Assembly (NCBI GenBank): GCA_025451715.1
Contig: JANWJY010000101.1
Coordinates: 1-21,636 of the forward strand
Length of the DNA: 21,636 nt
Origin: Fimbriimonadaceae bacterium
GTDB lineage: Bacteria > Armatimonadota > Fimbriimonadia > Fimbriimonadales > Fimbriimonadaceae
Direction of reading: 5' to 3'
Of the stretch, positions 19,135 through 21,636 are shown piece by piece. Position 1 is the stretch's first letter. The number at the start of each line of letters is the position of its first letter. The notes beneath the pieces are model-generated. The model had not been told where the DNA came from. It saw only the letters and a list, made by a program, of their open reading frames with translations, and did not search any database. Position numbers and translations under genes: made by a program.

Positions 19135-21636
19135 ATGTGGCAACGATTCACAGAAAGAGCCCGGAAGGTCGTCTTCTACGCCCAAGAAGAGGCGCAGAAG
19201 TTCGGTGAGGGATACGTCTCCACCGAGCACCTACTGTTGGGTCTAGTGCGCGAGAGCGACAGCGTTGCTGCTCGCGTGCTCGAAAGGCTTGGTGTCAGCC
19301 TCAGCCGCATCCGCGCCGAGGTCGAGAAGCAGCTTCCCCGAGGCGACGCCCGCCCGTCGCAGGACATGTCGCTCACACCGCGTGCAAAGCGCGTCATCGA
19401 CCTCGCCTATGACGAGGCGCGAAACCTCAACAACAATTACATCGGCACGGAGCACCTCCTGCTCGGCCTCATTCGTGAAGGCGACGGCCTGGCCGGACGC
19501 GTGCTTGCAAAGCTCGGTGTCGAGCTCGACCGCGGACGCCGCGAAGTCATGGCGCTCCAGGACAACGACGTGCAGTCGCGCGGATCATCCCGACAGGGCG
19601 GATCCAGCAGCACCACGGCGATCAAGACGCAGACCCTCGACGAGTTTGGTCGAGACCTCACTGAACTCGCTCGCGAAGGCAAGCTCGACCCCGTCGTCGG
19701 ACGACAGGCAGAAATCGAGCGCGTCATGCAGATCCTTACGCGACGCACGAAGAACAACCCGTGCCTCATCGGTGAGCCCGGCGTAGGAAAGACGGCGATC
19801 GCAGAGGGCCTCGCCCTCCGCATCGTTAGCGGCGACATCCCCGACCTGCTCAAGAACAAGCGAATCGTCGCCCTCGACCTCGCCGGCCTCGTGGCGGGCA
19901 CCAAGTACCGAGGCGAGTTTGAAGAGCGCATGAAGAAGGTGATGGAGGAGGTCCGCAAGGCGGACGGCCAAGTTATCCTCTTCATCGACGAGCTCCACAC
20001 TCTCGTGGGTGCGGGCGCAGCCGAAGGCGCCATAGACGCCAGCAACATCATGAAACCTGCTCTAGCGCGCGGCGAGTTGCAGTGTGTCGGCGCGACCACA
20101 CAGGACGAGTTCAGAAAGTACATCGAGCGCGACGCGGCCCTCGAGCGACGCTTCCAGGGCGTCAAGGTCCGTGAGCCGAACGTCGATGAGGCCATCGACA
20201 TCCTCAAGGGCCTCCGCGAGCGCTACGAGGCGCACCACAACGTCGAGATCACAGACGAGGCTCTTGTCGCCGCCGTCCAGCTTTCGCAGCGATACATCAC
20301 CGACCGCACCCTCCCCGACAAGGCCATCGACCTCGTCGACGAGGCCGCAAGCCGCGTACGGCTCCAGCAGAGCCTCCCACCGCTCGAAGTCCGACAGGAC
20401 AAGACTAAGCTCGGAAAGCTCCGCAGCGAGTTCGACCACGTCAACCGACACACGCCAGACAGCAAGGAGGCTAAGAAGATCGAGAAAGAGATCGAGGCGC
20501 TCGAGAACAGCATTGCCGAACGCGAAGAGGTTTGGTCCAATGAGGTCAAGCCTGATGCCATCGTCGGTGAAGAGGAGATCGCCGCCATCGTCCAAAGCTG
20601 GACAGGCATCCCGGTCACCCGCCTCGTCGAGGCAGAGACCCAAAAGCTTCTCCGCATGGAGGACGACCTCCACCAGAGCATCATCGGCCAGAAGGAGCCC
20701 GTCTCCGCCGTCGCGCGCGCAATCCGCCGCTCGCGGAGCGGACTCAAGGACCCCAAGCGTCCGATCGCCAGCTTCGTCTTCCTCGGCCCCACAGGCGTCG
20801 GAAAGACAGAACTCGCCAAGACGCTGGCCAAGTACCTCTACGACAAGGAGTCGAGCATGATCCGCATCGACATGTCCGAGTACATGGAGCGGTTCGCGGT
20901 CAGCCGGCTCGTCGGCGCACCTCCGGGCTACGTCGGATACGACGAGGGCGGTCAGCTCACCGAACAGGTCCGCCGCAACCCGTACGCGGTCGTCTTGCTC
21001 GACGAGATCGAAAAGGCGCACCCCGAAGTCTTCAACCTGCTCCTACAGGTCATGGAGGACGGCCAGCTCACGGACAGCCAGGGCCGTACCGTCGACTTCC
21101 GCAACACCCTCGTCATCATGACTTCGAACGTCGGCGTCCGACCGATCTCGCTCGAGAAGGGACTCGGGTTCCGCGATGTCAAGGACGACCCGAGCGACCC
21201 CAAGGTCTACGAGCACATGAAGACGCGAATGCTCGACGAGATGAAGAAGACCTTCCGGCCCGAGTTCATCAACCGCATCGACGAGATCATCGTGTTCCAG
21301 CACCTGACGCGCGACGAGATCCTGCAGATCGCCGACCTCTACATGAAGAGGGTCAACGAGCAGGCCAAGGAGATGGGAATCACGATCACCCTCAGCGACA
21401 AGGTCAAGGACCTGCTCGTCGACAAGGGCTACGACCCGAACCTCGGAGCGCGGCCGCTACGCCGCGCGGTGCAGCGGTTCATCGAGGACCCGCTCAGCGA
21501 AGAGCTGCTCCTCAGCCGGTTCCAAGAGGGCGACACCGTCCTTGCCGACACCGACGAGGAGGGCAACATCATCTTCAAGCGCAACGAGGCCGCGACGGAA
21601 CCCGCCAAGGCCGAGTCCAAGGCTGAGTCGAAGATC
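19135..21636 (+). CDS. clpC: ClpC-type AAA+ chaperone/unfoldase, 3' end cut by window edge
   Basis: 834 codons are open from the ATG at 19135 to the window end with no stop, so only a few tail residues are probably missing. ClpC unfolds substrates and feeds them to ClpP. The Clp N-domain repeats occupy about 1-145 (two STEHLLLGL/GTEHLLLGL helices). AAA1 has Walker A GEPGVGKT (213-220), Walker B FIDELH (D285, E286) and an ATTQDEFRKYIERDAALERRFQ sensor region; a short middle coiled coil (about 400-470) is ClpC-like rather than the long ClpB type. AAA2 has GPTGVGKT (551-558), LLDEIEKAHP (D623, E624) and the ClpP-docking tripeptide LGF (677-679). The tail is lysine/alanine/glutamate-rich. The ClpC class fits terrabacterial lineages. 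Confidence 0.95.
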   Translation, partial: MWQRFTERARKVVFYAQEEAQKFGEGYVSTEHLLLGLVRESDSVAARVLERLGVSLSRIRAEVEKQLPRGDARPSQDMSLTPRAKRVIDLAYDEARNLNNNYIGTEHLLLGLIREGDGLAGRVLAKLGVELDRGRREVMALQDNDVQSRGSSRQGGSSSTTAIKTQTLDEFGRDLTELAREGKLDPVVGRQAEIERVMQILTRRTKNNPCLIGEPGVGKTAIAEGLALRIVSGDIPDLLKNKRIVALDLAGLVAGTKYRGEFEERMKKVMEEVRKADGQVILFIDELHTLVGAGAAEGAIDASNIMKPALARGELQCVGATTQDEFRKYIERDAALERRFQGVKVREPNVDEAIDILKGLRERYEAHHNVEITDEALVAAVQLSQRYITDRTLPDKAIDLVDEAASRVRLQQSLPPLEVRQDKTKLGKLRSEFDHVNRHTPDSKEAKKIEKEIEALENSIAEREEVWSNEVKPDAIVGEEEIAAIVQSWTGIPVTRLVEAETQKLLRMEDDLHQSIIGQKEPVSAVARAIRRSRSGLKDPKRPIASFVFLGPTGVGKTELAKTLAKYLYDKESSMIRIDMSEYMERFAVSRLVGAPPGYVGYDEGGQLTEQVRRNPYAVVLLDEIEKAHPEVFNLLLQVMEDGQLTDSQGRTVDFRNTLVIMTSNVGVRPISLEKGLGFRDVKDDPSDPKVYEHMKTRMLDEMKKTFRPEFINRIDEIIVFQHLTRDEILQIADLYMKRVNEQAKEMGITITLSDKVKDLLVDKGYDPNLGARPLRRAVQRFIEDPLSEELLLSRFQEGDTVLADTDEEGNIIFKRNEAATEPAKAESKAESKI

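Noticed and set aside
20062..21021. 319-codon minus-strand open frame
   Set aside because: Antisense to clpC AAA domains; leucine/aspartate-rich shadow arising from codon bias of the real gene.

Overview
The window is about 60% GC, densely packed chromosomal DNA from a free-living, Gram-negative-type (diderm) bacterium. Several things point to an Armatimonadota/Fimbriimonadia-like organism: a PEP-CTERM/HAF-repeat exoprotein, many secreted proteins with short signal peptides ending in AQ/GQ, a ClpC chaperone, an MCE protein with a C-terminal beta-rich half, and many genes whose -10 box sits 5-9 nt before the start codon. This placement is inferred from gene content and style; no rRNA or tRNA is present to confirm it. 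I see no insertion sequence, prophage, CRISPR array or tRNA gene.

Layout. (1) 1-1269, plus: the 3' end of a TrkA-C-domain gene, coupled by a TTGA overlap to a succinylglutamate desuccinylase/aspartoacylase-family enzyme. (2) 4760-1273, minus: a secreted zinc metalloprotease, an AlkA-type DNA glycosylase and a DinB-family protein, packed as one operon. (3) 4920-7285, plus: a PEP-CTERM HAF-repeat protein, a small secreted protein of unknown function, and an exported Cu/Zn superoxide dismutase whose mature part has no cysteine. (4) 7354-12132: a secreted thioredoxin-like protein (minus), an M28 peptidase (plus), a GIN-domain lipoprotein with six GSGD repeats (plus), exonuclease III (minus) and a class-C beta-lactamase-like serine hydrolase (plus). 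Strong hairpins separate the convergent pairs and very short divergent promoter regions separate the others. (5) 12143-13998, plus: a small zinc-ribbon protein, a membrane-anchored unknown and hisF, contiguous or overlapping. (6) 16674-13967, minus: a secreted CBM9/DOMON-like protein, a SAM methyltransferase and a shortened DapA-family protein whose 3' end overlaps that of hisF. (7) 18828-16842, minus: an MCE (MlaD-family) protein followed by rplI and an intrinsic terminator. (8) 18960 to the end, plus: a sigma70-like promoter, a roughly 140-nt structured leader and clpC, still open at the window edge.

The genes do not form one pathway. They cover envelope and exoprotein biology (MCE protein, PEP-CTERM protein, lipoprotein, secreted hydrolases), stress and DNA repair (SOD, thioredoxin-like protein, AlkA, exonuclease III, ClpC) and housekeeping (hisF, rplI). 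The two most interesting signals are the MCE protein with a possible outer-membrane barrel, which could be a one-protein trans-envelope lipid bridge, and the recurrent leaderless-type promoter architecture.
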